A DNA stretch of 43,792 bases from Mycolicibacterium sp. (GTDB taxonomy: Bacteria; Actinomycetota; Actinomycetes; Mycobacteriales; Mycobacteriaceae): contig NZ_JAFMJZ010000009.1 of the NCBI RefSeq assembly GCF_017853185.1, positions 1-43,792 on the forward strand, in the 5' to 3' direction. Under the pieces are notes generated by a model. It saw only the letters and a program-made list of their open reading frames with translations, had not been told where the DNA came from and ran no database searches. Below, in pieces: positions 1 to 8,649 of the stretch. Within the stretch, counting starts at the first letter, position 1. Each line of letters opens with the position of its first letter. Made by a program: the position numbers and the translations under genes.

Positions 1-2
1 CG

Positions 3-998
3 ATCACGCCGTGGAACTTCCCGCTGGCCATGGGCACCCGCAAGATCGGCCCCGCCCTGGCCGCCGGCTGCACCATGATCGTCAAGCCCGCCCAGGAGAC
101 CCCGCTGACCATGCTGCTGCTGGCCAAGCTGATGGCCGACGCGGGCCTGCCCAAGGGTGTGCTGTCGGTGCTGCCGAGCAATCAGCCCCGCGAGGTCACC
201 ACCGCACTGATGGAGGACGGCAGGCTGCGCAAGATGAGCTTCACCGGCTCGACCGGGGTGGGCAAGGCCCTGCTCAAGCAGTCCGCCGATGCGCTGCTGC
301 GCACCTCGATGGAACTCGGCGGCAACGCGCCGTTCGTGGTGTTCGACGACGCCGACCTCGACGCCGCGGTCGAGGGCGCGATGCTGGCCAAGATGCGCAA
401 CGGCGGCGAGGCCTGCACCGCGGCCAACCGGCTCTATGTGGCCAACCCGCTGCTGGACGACTTCACCGACAAGTTCGTCAAGAAGATGGGCGAACTGACC
501 ATCGGCAACGGCCTGGACGAGGGGTCCAAGCTCGGCCCGCTGGTCAACCCCAAGCAGGTCCAGAGCGTTCAGGAGCTGGTCGACGACGCCGTCGAGAAGG
601 GCGCCACCGTCGCCATCGGCGGCCAGGCCCCGGGCGGCCCGGGCAACTTCTACCCGGCCACCGTGCTGACCAATGTCCCGCCCAACGCGCGCATCCTCAA
701 GGAGGAGGTGTTCGGCCCGGTGGCTCCGATCGTCGGCTTCGACACCGAGGAGCAGGGCATCGCCGCGGCCAACGACACCGAGTACGGCCTGGCGGCCTAC
801 ATCTGGACCCAGTCGCTGGACCGGGCCCTGCGGGTGGCCGAGTCGGTTCAGGCCGGCATGGTCGGCGTCAACCGCGGGGTGATCTCGGATCCGGCCGCGC
901 CGTTCGGCGGCGTCAAGGAGTCCGGCTTCGGCCGCGAGGGCGGCTTCGAGGGCATCGACGAGTACCTGGACATCAAGTACATCGCGCTGACGCCGTAG
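3..998 (+). CDS. NAD(P)-dependent aldehyde dehydrogenase (succinate-semialdehyde dehydrogenase type), 5' truncated by window edge
   Basis: Frame is open from the window edge (ITPWNFPLAMGTRKIGPALAAGCTMIVKPAQETP); ALDH motifs SFTGSTGVGKALL, MELGGNAPFVVFDDADLD, GGEACTAANR, EEVFGPVAPI, PFGGVKESGFGREGG. Confidence 0.93.
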   Translation: MTPWNFPLAMGTRKIGPALAAGCTMIVKPAQETPLTMLLLAKLMADAGLPKGVLSVLPSNQPREVTTALMEDGRLRKMSFTGSTGVGKALLKQSADALLRTSMELGGNAPFVVFDDADLDAAVEGAMLAKMRNGGEACTAANRLYVANPLLDDFTDKFVKKMGELTIGNGLDEGSKLGPLVNPKQVQSVQELVDDAVEKGATVAIGGQAPGGPGNFYPATVLTNVPPNARILKEEVFGPVAPIVGFDTEEQGIAAANDTEYGLAAYIWTQSLDRALRVAESVQAGMVGVNRGVISDPAAPFGGVKESGFGREGGFEGIDEYLDIKYIALTP

Positions 999-1008
999 CC
1001 GGCCGATC

Positions 1009-2187
1009 GTGAACGAACTCGCCGCGCAGTCCCGTGCATGCCCGACCTGCCACGCCGTGGTCCCGGCAGTCGTGTTCTGCGGAGCCTGCGGTGCTGCCTT
1101 CGATTCGACGGCCACCGGGTGGGGGGTTCTGTTGCGGCCCAAGGCGTATGCCGCCGCACCGCATGAGTCGGCCTTGATCCCGCGGATGAGCAGTACGTTC
1201 TTCCCCCGGCTGCCCGTTCGCGCGACCCGCGTGTATCGGATTGCGCTCGTGGCACTGCTGCTCTGCATGGCCGTGATGTCGGTCCTGCTCTGGAACGTTC
1301 CGGTGGCGACGATCTCAGTCTTGGGAGTGCCTCTGCTTTTCATGCTGTACGCGTGGGAATCCGATGCGTTCCGCGATGACCGCCGCAGGATGGTCATCGC
1401 CGTCGCACTGGGGACGGTCATCGGGCTGGCATGGTGGTGGCTCTCGGGGCAGTTCATCTCCGAGAAGTACGGCGTGACGACCGCCGCTGCCCAGACGTTG
1501 CAGAACAATCTTGCTGCCGAGGGGTTGACCATCACCCTGATCGGCGCCGCTCTCATGGTCCTTCCGCTGCCGCTGATCCGGCTCATTCCCGCGGTCGAGT
1601 TCGACTCGCTGGACGGTTACGTGGTCGGCGCGGCCGCAGCACTGGCGCACTTGACGGCCTCGTATGTCATTTGGTGGATGCCCCAGATCGTCGCCGGACT
1701 CGTCACTGCCCAGACGACGACGGCGACTCGCATGCTCGCAGACACCATCACCTACGGTGTCATCGATCCCTTCACCACCATCACGCTGGGTGGGATGGTG
1801 GGCGTAAGCCTGTGGTTCCGCCCCGATCCAGCAGGCCCGAATCCCGGGCGTGCACGCACGGCGGTGATCCTGTCCGCGGTCATCACCGCTGTTCTCTATG
1901 CCGCCGTGTGGTGGACCGACATTCAGGACTGGGCGCGGGGCGTCGAACTGACCATCAATCTGGTACTGACGGTTCTTTCGGTGTTGACCGCGCGGATCGG
2001 ACTGCAGATCGCGATGCTCAACGAGAAGCGGGACGTCGGCACGGGACACCCGATGCTGTGCGTGTATTGCGAGAAGGTCGTTCCCGACATGGCATTCTGC
2101 CCCGTGTGCGGGGTGGCCGCGAGGGCGTCGTCGCGGACGTCACGGCGTCTGCGCAGGGACTGTCCGCCCGCTCCCGTCGCCCTGTGA
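1009..2187 (+). CDS. Multi-pass membrane protein flanked by N- and C-terminal zinc ribbons (distantly PrsW-like core)
   Basis: N-terminal CPTCHAVVPAVVFCGAC and C-terminal CVYCEKVVPDMAFCPVC surround several hydrophobic segments; core EFDSLDGYVVGAAAALAHLTA resembles PrsW-type membrane proteins. Confidence 0.75.
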   Translation: MNELAAQSRACPTCHAVVPAVVFCGACGAAFDSTATGWGVLLRPKAYAAAPHESALIPRMSSTFFPRLPVRATRVYRIALVALLLCMAVMSVLLWNVPVATISVLGVPLLFMLYAWESDAFRDDRRRMVIAVALGTVIGLAWWWLSGQFISEKYGVTTAAAQTLQNNLAAEGLTITLIGAALMVLPLPLIRLIPAVEFDSLDGYVVGAAAALAHLTASYVIWWMPQIVAGLVTAQTTTATRMLADTITYGVIDPFTTITLGGMVGVSLWFRPDPAGPNPGRARTAVILSAVITAVLYAAVWWTDIQDWARGVELTINLVLTVLSVLTARIGLQIAMLNEKRDVGTGHPMLCVYCEKVVPDMAFCPVCGVAARASSRTSRRLRRDCPPAPVAL

Positions 2188-2225
2188 TCCGGGGCCCCTG
2201 TGATCCGGGGAGGGGTGACGCCGCG

Positions 2226-2984
2226 TCAGCGTGGCGGGTCGCCCCGCCAGGTGAAGCTGTCGACGTACTTGCCCATGTCCATCGCGATCTCGACGTTCGC
2301 CGCTGACGGCAGACCAGGTCCGAACTCCGGGGTGAACCGCTGGAACGGCCCTTCGGTGGTGGCGATCAGGGCCAGGTCGTTCTTCACCGCAGCCATCAGA
2401 ATCGCCCGGGACACGGTCAGGGACCCCGGGCGCTGAAGGGTCACGACTACGCCGTAGCCCAGTTGGTAACCGACCGTCGCGTTGGGCACCTCGTAGGCGA
2501 TATCCGCCCCGGCGAAATCCCGGTTGAGGAGATCCAGGACGACCTGTCGCGCGACGCGTCCGGCGGCGGGTTCGCCGAACAGGCGCAACACACCCCCGTC
2601 GCCCGAGGTCCGCACAGCAAAGATTCCGTCCGGTTGCTGAGTCACCGTGTAGGCGTCGCCCTCGGCATCGGGCGTACCGGAGTGGGGATACCCCACTGAG
2701 AAGGCGCCGTCGGCTGCGACGAAGCGCGGCATGGCCGTCACCGGCAATGAGGCGGGAGGACGGCCGCACTCCGGTGGGCAGGCGAAAATCGCTTCCTTTG
2801 TCGCAATCCTGTCCCACACCGTGACCGCGCCGGTCGCAACGGCCAGGGTCAGCGTCAAAACGGCGAGCGTCCTCTTGTACTGCGGCCGTTCGGCACCGTG
2901 CGCCGTGTAGTGCTCGGCCGGCACCGCGACGCCGTCAAAGGTCTCCGCCGGCGCATCAGCGGTTCGGGAGCGTTGCGGGGTCAT
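2226..2984 (-). CDS. Conserved hypothetical single-TM exported-domain protein
   Basis: Open frame with one TM segment (TLAVLTLTLAVATGAVTVW) then a soluble domain; start overlaps the S53 gene stop by 4 nt (ATGA). Confidence 0.75.
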   Translation of the reverse strand: MTPQRSRTADAPAETFDGVAVPAEHYTAHGAERPQYKRTLAVLTLTLAVATGAVTVWDRIATKEAIFACPPECGRPPASLPVTAMPRFVAADGAFSVGYPHSGTPDAEGDAYTVTQQPDGIFAVRTSGDGGVLRLFGEPAAGRVARQVVLDLLNRDFAGADIAYEVPNATVGYQLGYGVVVTLQRPGSLTVSRAILMAAVKNDLALIATTEGPFQRFTPEFGPGLPSAANVEIAMDMGKYVDSFTWRGDPPR

Positions 2985-4597
2985 GACACCGCCCGCAACA
3001 ACTGGATGTCGCGCACGAGGTTCGCGATGTTCGGCGACCCGAGGCCGGTCACCATGTCGTAGCCGTTGGTGCTCGACGGCATGATGGCATTACCGCCCAG
3101 ATTGATGTCATGGAAACCCGGCAGTATGGCCGTCTTGGCAACCTTGTAGAGCAGGGGATTGAGATTCCCCAGCGGCTTGGAGCCGTCGCGGACGAGGCTT
3201 TGATTCATCAGCGCGGCAAGGCCCGCCCAGATCGGCGCAGCCTGAGAAGTGCCACCGCCGACCATGACTCGTTGGTTCAACACGATCCGCACTCCGGTGA
3301 ACGGATCGGACACCGCCGAGACATCGGGGACCAGCCGTTGATTGGGAAGCGCAGTGCCCACCCCGACGGATTGCCACTCGGGACGACCGAAAAGTGTCGA
3401 CGCCCCGCCGGCGGTGCCCTGTACCAGAGGGCCGTTGTACCAGGCCTGCTCCGCATGCCACTCGCCGTTAGGGCCGGTGGAGAGTTTCGTTCCGCCGACG
3501 GCCGTCATCTCCGGTAGTGAACCCACCGCATCCACGCCCACGTCGTCCGGACTGGGCGGCTCGGACCACTTTCGGCCGGCCTTGCACTCCAAACCGGCAA
3601 GGTCGCCCGAGGCGTCGAATGCTGTGGTGCCGTGCCTCAAAGCTCTGGCAAGCGCCGAGCGCACAGGTGCGAAATCAGCAGCCGTGAAGAGGCGGTCGCA
3701 GCCCCAGCCGATCGAGAAGCTCCACACCGCACCGCGGAACTGGTTGTCCACCGAGTCCATCAGCCTGGCCAGCTTCTCGAATGCTCCGCCGCCTTCGTTA
3801 TTGGTCGTCGGCCGGGCATTGACGAGGACCAGCTTGGCGCTCGGGGCTACGGCGTGGATCACTTGAAGGTCCATGTTCGCTTCACCGCCGATGCGCTCCG
3901 GCACGCCACCGATCACCTCCGGAGTGAACCGCGGCAGGTGCACCATGTCGGCGAACGCATCCAAGTCGTCCTGGCGGAATCCGTCAAAGGCGAACACCGC
4001 CACCGTCTGGCCTTGTCCGGTGTTGCCCTTCGCGACCAACGGAGTGGCGTTGTAGGTGTTCAACAGCTGATCGGGCAGTAGTCCACCGTTGGGAACCTCG
4101 CGCGGTGGCGGTGGTAACGCCTCGCGGATGGGTGTGTAGCTGAGAATACGGCCGAGGCCCGCCAACTCGGCGCGGGCAGCCGAGGGGATGCCGGGCTGCT
4201 CAGGAGAGGCGTAGAACACGCGGCCCGAATCGGCGCCGAATTGAATCCGGTAATCGTGCACCGGAATGCCGAAGGCATCTGCCACCGTGGCGGGGGAGCC
4301 TTCGATGACCGCCCAGTCCTCGCCGTCGGGCCATCGGACCGACAGCCCGTGTTCGTGCGCCCAGGCGCTCAACCGCACCGGCTCGGAACGCTCCAGCAGT
4401 GCGGCGGTCAATTGCACGGAGCCACTGCCGGCCGGGCCGAGATCCGCCGATTCGGTGAGCAACCGGGCATAGGGGCCGCTGATCACATCCGGGCTTGCCG
4501 AAGGTGCCTCCCGGTCCCCGGGGAGGGCAACCAGGGCGAGCGTGATCGCCGCGACCATGCCGGAGTGGATCGCCGACCTGGTTCTGCTGCGGATCAT
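2981..4597 (-). CDS. S53 family peptidase (sedolisin/kumamolisin-like) with propeptide
   Basis: Candidate catalytic residues: E/D in GGEANMDLQVIHAVAPSAKLVLV, D in DASGDLAG, S in GGGTSQAAPIWAGL; N-terminal signal and pro-kumamolisin-like region (VADAFGIPVHDYRI). Confidence 0.9.
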   Translation of the reverse strand: MIRSRTRSAIHSGMVAAITLALVALPGDREAPSASPDVISGPYARLLTESADLGPAGSGSVQLTAALLERSEPVRLSAWAHEHGLSVRWPDGEDWAVIEGSPATVADAFGIPVHDYRIQFGADSGRVFYASPEQPGIPSAARAELAGLGRILSYTPIREALPPPPREVPNGGLLPDQLLNTYNATPLVAKGNTGQGQTVAVFAFDGFRQDDLDAFADMVHLPRFTPEVIGGVPERIGGEANMDLQVIHAVAPSAKLVLVNARPTTNNEGGGAFEKLARLMDSVDNQFRGAVWSFSIGWGCDRLFTAADFAPVRSALARALRHGTTAFDASGDLAGLECKAGRKWSEPPSPDDVGVDAVGSLPEMTAVGGTKLSTGPNGEWHAEQAWYNGPLVQGTAGGASTLFGRPEWQSVGVGTALPNQRLVPDVSAVSDPFTGVRIVLNQRVMVGGGTSQAAPIWAGLAALMNQSLVRDGSKPLGNLNPLLYKVAKTAILPGFHDINLGGNAIMPSSTNGYDMVTGLGSPNIANLVRDIQLLRAVS

Positions 4598-4623
4598 GGC
4601 AGCAGACTATTCGGATGCCTGGA

Positions 4624-4926
4624 TCACGAATGCCCCAGCCTGCCGCGGCCCATCCGCAGTAGCAGCATGGCCAGGTCCTTGCCGTCCTGACCCAGCGCGC
4701 TGTAGCGCTCGATGACCTTCATCTCGCGGCTGTGCACCAGGCGGGTGCCGCCGGAGGCCATCCGGACCTTGCCGATCTCCTGGGAGACCTCCTGGCGGCG
4801 CTTCACCGCGGCCAGGATCTCCGCGTCGAGGCGGTCGATCTCCGAGCGCAGGGCGTCGATATCGGATTCGGTGAGTTCCTCAGCGGACATGTCGTCGTTC
4901 TCCTGGTGGGGGGATTCTGGTGTCAT
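4624..4926 (-). CDS. aroQ: Chorismate mutase, AroQ type (Rv0948c-like)
   Basis: IDALRSEIDRLDAEILAAVKRRQEVSQEIGKVRMASGGTRLVHSREMKVIERYSALGQDGKDLAMLLLRMGRGRLGH; AroQ helix motif. Alternative internal ATG at 4890 with AGGAG upstream. Confidence 0.92.
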   Translation of the reverse strand: MTPESPHQENDDMSAEELTESDIDALRSEIDRLDAEILAAVKRRQEVSQEIGKVRMASGGTRLVHSREMKVIERYSALGQDGKDLAMLLLRMGRGRLGHS

Positions 4927-4944
4927 CCGGTCCGGGCCTCACAC

Positions 4945-4981
4945 AAGAAAAGCCCCGGATCCGGTTTCGGACCGCGGGGCT
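4945..4981 (-). terminator. Rho-independent terminator between leader ORF and chorismate mutase (candidate attenuator)
   Basis: On the minus strand AGCCCCG-c-GGTCCG-AAAC-CGGATC-CGGGGCT followed by TTTCTT; the U-tract exists only in the minus orientation. Confidence 0.8.
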
Positions 4982-4995
4982 GTCGGATTGAGCAG

Positions 4996-5052
4996 CTAAG
5001 CCTCCACGGGCACCGCGGACCGGTACCCGTAGAAAAATCGCTGCGTCTGCAC
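4996..5052 (-). CDS. Candidate aromatic amino-acid leader peptide MQTQRFFYGYRSAVPVEA*
   Basis: GTG CAG ACG CAG CGA TTT TTC TAC GGG TAC CGG TCC GCG GTG CCC GTG GAG GCT TAG; lies between the divergent promoter region and the terminator hairpin. Confidence 0.65.
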   Translation of the reverse strand: MQTQRFFYGYRSAVPVEA

Positions 5053-5125
5053 GCCGGAGAGTCTGCCACCCAGTGGCGCGCCTCCGCAAAGGGCTGTCCC
5101 CCGGCGGCGGTAAGTTGGGGTCGAC

Positions 5126-7513
5126 ATGAGCGTGCAGGTGACCGATTATCGGGCTCCGGGGGATCCGGCCGAGCTGCTTGAGGGCCTCAATCCGCAGCAG
5201 CGGCAGGCCGTCCTGCACGAGGGCGCCCCGCTGCTGATCGTGGCCGGGGCCGGCTCGGGCAAGACCGCGGTGCTCACCCGCCGGATCGCCTACCTGCTGG
5301 CCGCTCGCGACGTCGGCCCCGGTCAGATCCTGGCCATCACCTTCACCAACAAGGCCGCCGCTGAGATGCGCGAGCGGGTCAGCCAATTGGTCGGCGCGCG
5401 GGCCCGCAATATGTGGGTGTCGACGTTCCACTCCACGTGTGTGCGGATCCTGCGTAACCAGGCTTCCCTGCTGCCCGGACTGAACTCCAACTTCTCCATT
5501 TACGACGCCGACGACTCGCGCCGCCTGCTGATGATGGTCGGCAAGGACATGGGTCTGGACGTCAAGCGCCATTCGCCGCGGATGCTGTCCACCGCGATCT
5601 CCAACCTCAAGAACGAGTTGATCACTCCGGAGCAGGCGGTCGCCGCGCTGGAGTCCGGTGGCGACGACCTGACCCGAATCGTCGCCGAGGTCTACACCGA
5701 GTATCAGCGCCGGTTGCGCGGCGCCAACGCGCTGGATTTCGACGATCTGATCGGCGAGACCGTGGGTGTGCTGCAACGGCATCCGCAGATCGCCCAGTAC
5801 TACCGTCGCCGGTTCCGGCACATCCTGGTCGACGAGTACCAGGACACCAACCACGCCCAGTACGTCCTGGTGCGCGAACTCGTCGGGGTGAGCGCGCCGG
5901 ACACCGATGCGGTGCCACCCGCCGAGTTGTGTGTGGTGGGCGACGCCGACCAGTCGATCTACGCGTTCCGCGGTGCGACCATCCGCAATATCGAGGACTT
6001 CGAACGCGACTTCCCGGACGCCAGCACGATCATGCTCGAGCAGAACTACCGCTCGACCCAGAACATCCTGTCCGCGGCCAACTCGGTGATCGCGTACAAC
6101 TCCGGCCGGCGCGAGAAGCGGCTGTGGACCGACGCCGGCGACGGTGAGCTCATCGTGGGCTACGTCGCCGACAACGAGCACGACGAGGCCCGGTTCGTCG
6201 CGGCCGAGATCGAAGAACTGGTCGCTAAATCTGTCGGTGGATCCGGAACCGACCACACCTACAACGATGTCGCGGTGTTCTACCGCACCAACAACTCCTC
6301 GCGGTCGCTGGAGGAGGTGTTCATCCGCGCGGGCATCCCGTACAAAGTCGTTGGGGGAGTGCGCTTTTACGAGCGCAAGGAGATTCGCGACATCGTCGCC
6401 TACCTGCGGGTTCTCGATAATCCAGGTGACGCCGTCAGCCTGCGCCGCATCCTCAACACCCCACGTCGCGGTATCGGCGACCGCGCTGAGGCCTGCATGG
6501 CCGTGTATGCGGAGAACACCGGTGGCGGGTTCGCCGATGCACTCGCCGCGGCCGCCGAGGGCAAGGTGCCCATGCTCAACTCCAGGTCGGAGAAGGCGAT
6601 CGCCGGGTTCGTCGAGTTGCTCGACGAACTCCGCGGGCGGCTTGGCTCAGCCGATGACGGTGAACTCGGCGAGCTCGTCGAAGCGGTGCTCGACCGCACC
6701 GGCTACCGGCGCGAACTGGAGTCCTCCAATGATCCGCAGGATCTGGCCCGGCTGGACAACCTCAACGAATTGGTCAGCGTCGCACACGAATTCAGCATCG
6801 ACCGGGCCAATGCCGCGGCGCTTGCCGAGGAATCGGAGACGGACCTCGACGACGACGGGGACGTCCCGCAGACCGGCCTGCTGGCCGAGTTCCTGGAGCG
6901 GGTCTCACTGGTCGCCGACTCCGACGACATCCCCGAGAACGCCGACGGCGTCGTCACGATGATGACGCTGCACACCGCCAAGGGTCTGGAGTTCCCGGTG
7001 GTGTTCGTGACCGGTTGGGAGGACGGGATGTTCCCGCACATGCGGGCGCTCGGCGATCCGACCGAACTCAGCGAGGAACGGCGGCTGGCCTACGTCGGGA
7101 TCACCCGCGCCCGTCAGCGGCTCTACCTGTCCCGGGCGAAGGTCCGCTCATCCTGGGGACAGCCCATGCTCAACCCGGAGTCGCGGTTCCTACGCGAGAT
7201 CCCGGAAGGCCTCATCGACTGGCGGCGCACCGACAGTGATTCCAGGCAGGGGGGCCAGGGATTCAGCGCGCCGGTGGCCGGCCGCTACGGCGGCGCAGCC
7301 GAGGCCGGGCGACCGTCGCCGATGCGGTCGGGCGCGGGCAAACGGGCGATGATCGTGTTGGCGCCCGGCGATCGGGTCAGCCACGACAAGTACGGCCTGG
7401 GCCGGGTCGAGGAGGTCTCCGGGATGGGCGAGTCGGCGATGTCGCTGATCGACTTCGGCACCGCCGGCCGGGTCAAGCTGATGCACAACCACGCACCCGT
7501 GCAGAAGCTCTAG
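5126..7513 (+). CDS. pcrA: UvrD/PcrA-family ATP-dependent DNA helicase
   Basis: LNPQQRQAVLHEGAPLLIVAGAGSGKTAVLTRRIAYLL, FTNKAAAEMRER, VDEYQDTNHAQY, GDADQSIYAFRGA, LEQNYRS, TLHTAKGLEFPVVFVTGWEDG, RRLAYVGITRAR. Confidence 0.97.
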   Translation: MSVQVTDYRAPGDPAELLEGLNPQQRQAVLHEGAPLLIVAGAGSGKTAVLTRRIAYLLAARDVGPGQILAITFTNKAAAEMRERVSQLVGARARNMWVSTFHSTCVRILRNQASLLPGLNSNFSIYDADDSRRLLMMVGKDMGLDVKRHSPRMLSTAISNLKNELITPEQAVAALESGGDDLTRIVAEVYTEYQRRLRGANALDFDDLIGETVGVLQRHPQIAQYYRRRFRHILVDEYQDTNHAQYVLVRELVGVSAPDTDAVPPAELCVVGDADQSIYAFRGATIRNIEDFERDFPDASTIMLEQNYRSTQNILSAANSVIAYNSGRREKRLWTDAGDGELIVGYVADNEHDEARFVAAEIEELVAKSVGGSGTDHTYNDVAVFYRTNNSSRSLEEVFIRAGIPYKVVGGVRFYERKEIRDIVAYLRVLDNPGDAVSLRRILNTPRRGIGDRAEACMAVYAENTGGGFADALAAAAEGKVPMLNSRSEKAIAGFVELLDELRGRLGSADDGELGELVEAVLDRTGYRRELESSNDPQDLARLDNLNELVSVAHEFSIDRANAAALAEESETDLDDDGDVPQTGLLAEFLERVSLVADSDDIPENADGVVTMMTLHTAKGLEFPVVFVTGWEDGMFPHMRALGDPTELSEERRLAYVGITRARQRLYLSRAKVRSSWGQPMLNPESRFLREIPEGLIDWRRTDSDSRQGGQGFSAPVAGRYGGAAEAGRPSPMRSGAGKRAMIVLAPGDRVSHDKYGLGRVEEVSGMGESAMSLIDFGTAGRVKLMHNHAPVQKL

Positions 7514-8134
7514 ATGAACAAGAGCCGCCTCGAGGCCTTCAGTGACGCCGTGATGGCGGTCGCCATCACGCTGCTCGCCCTCGACCTGAAGGTGAAGCCG
7601 GTCAAAGGCCTGCCGTTGAGCACTCAACTGTGGGAGCAATGGCCGGTGTTCGCCGCCTATGCGGTGAGCTTCTTCATCATCGGCTGCATCTGGATCAGCC
7701 ATCACGCGCTGTTCCGGGTGGCGAAGGGTGTCGACCGTTCCGTGCTGGCCTACAACCTGTTGCTGTTGCTGTTCGTGACGGCAATCCCGTTCACCACGGC
7801 GACCTACGCCGACTATGCAACGGCGGGCGGGGACAATGCGCGGGTCGCCGTCATCGCCTACGGAACCGTGATGGCGGGGATGTCGATCAGCTTCACCCTG
7901 ATCTTGCGGCAATTGCTGCGCGCGGGCCTCTTCGATGCACGACTCACCCCGGATCAGGAACGAAAGCTGTTGTTCAAGTACGGAATCGGCGTCGTCGTGT
8001 ATCCGGTCATCACCCTGATCGGAATGCTCAATGCGCAGATCATGCTGCTGCTGTACATCCCGGTGATCGGGTACTACTTCGGGCCGGGCGCCCGCAATCT
8101 GGAGATCGGACCGGCCCGAGCCGATACACCCTGA
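7514..8134 (+). CDS. TMEM175 family (DUF1211) potassium-channel-like membrane protein
   Basis: MNKSRLEAFSDAVMAVAITLLALDL carries the R...FSD signature of TMEM175-family TM1; multiple TM segments. Confidence 0.88.
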   Translation: MNKSRLEAFSDAVMAVAITLLALDLKVKPVKGLPLSTQLWEQWPVFAAYAVSFFIIGCIWISHHALFRVAKGVDRSVLAYNLLLLLFVTAIPFTTATYADYATAGGDNARVAVIAYGTVMAGMSISFTLILRQLLRAGLFDARLTPDQERKLLFKYGIGVVVYPVITLIGMLNAQIMLLLYIPVIGYYFGPGARNLEIGPARADTP

Positions 8135-8649
8135 ACAGGTATCCACCCTCGGGTCGATGGGTGCAGTGCCGACGCCAGCGCCGCCAGTGGAAGCGCCGGG
8201 ACGAGGTAGACCGGCCACGCCAGTTCGGTATCGGCGACGAAGAATGCGCCGAAGGTCAGCAACGCGACCCCGCAGGAGAAGGCGATCAAATACCGGCCCA
8301 GCTGACGGCGCGTCAGCAACAGCACCACGCCCGGCACCGAGGTCGCTGCGAACAGAACGGTCAGGAAGCCGACCGCCAGACAGAACACCCGTTCCTCCGG
8401 CCAGCGACCGCCGATCAGATCGGTGGCCACCGCCGCGGTGGCCCATCCGCTGAGGATGCCGGCCACGGCCGCCGCGATCGCCGTGGCTGGGATGGACCGA
8501 GGGAGCGGCTCAGGGGGAGATCCGACGGGAGCGCGCCGGATGATGCGGGTGCGTTCCGCATCGGATAGCGGCGTAGTGAGAATGGGTTCCGTCGGTTGGC
8601 GGCGGATCCGGGGAGGCTCGTCAGCCGGCCCGTCAGCCGACGTAGGCAC
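8074..8649 (-). CDS. Hypothetical membrane protein with Pro/Arg-rich cytoplasmic N-terminus and about four TM helices
   Basis: Open frame with clear hydrophobic periodicity; 3' end overlaps the convergent TMEM175 gene by 61 nt, 5' end overlaps the M23 gene. Confidence 0.65.
   Translation of the reverse strand: MPTSADGPADEPPRIRRQPTEPILTTPLSDAERTRIIRRAPVGSPPEPLPRSIPATAIAAAVAGILSGWATAAVATDLIGGRWPEERVFCLAVGFLTVLFAATSVPGVVLLLTRRQLGRYLIAFSCGVALLTFGAFFVADTELAWPVYLVPALPLAALASALHPSTRGWIPVQGVSARAGPISRLRAPGPK

Noticed and set aside
4880-6256. 458-aa minus ORF over pcrA 5' end and aroQ leader
   Set aside because: Val/Asp/His-rich mirror-frame of the helicase; no domain.
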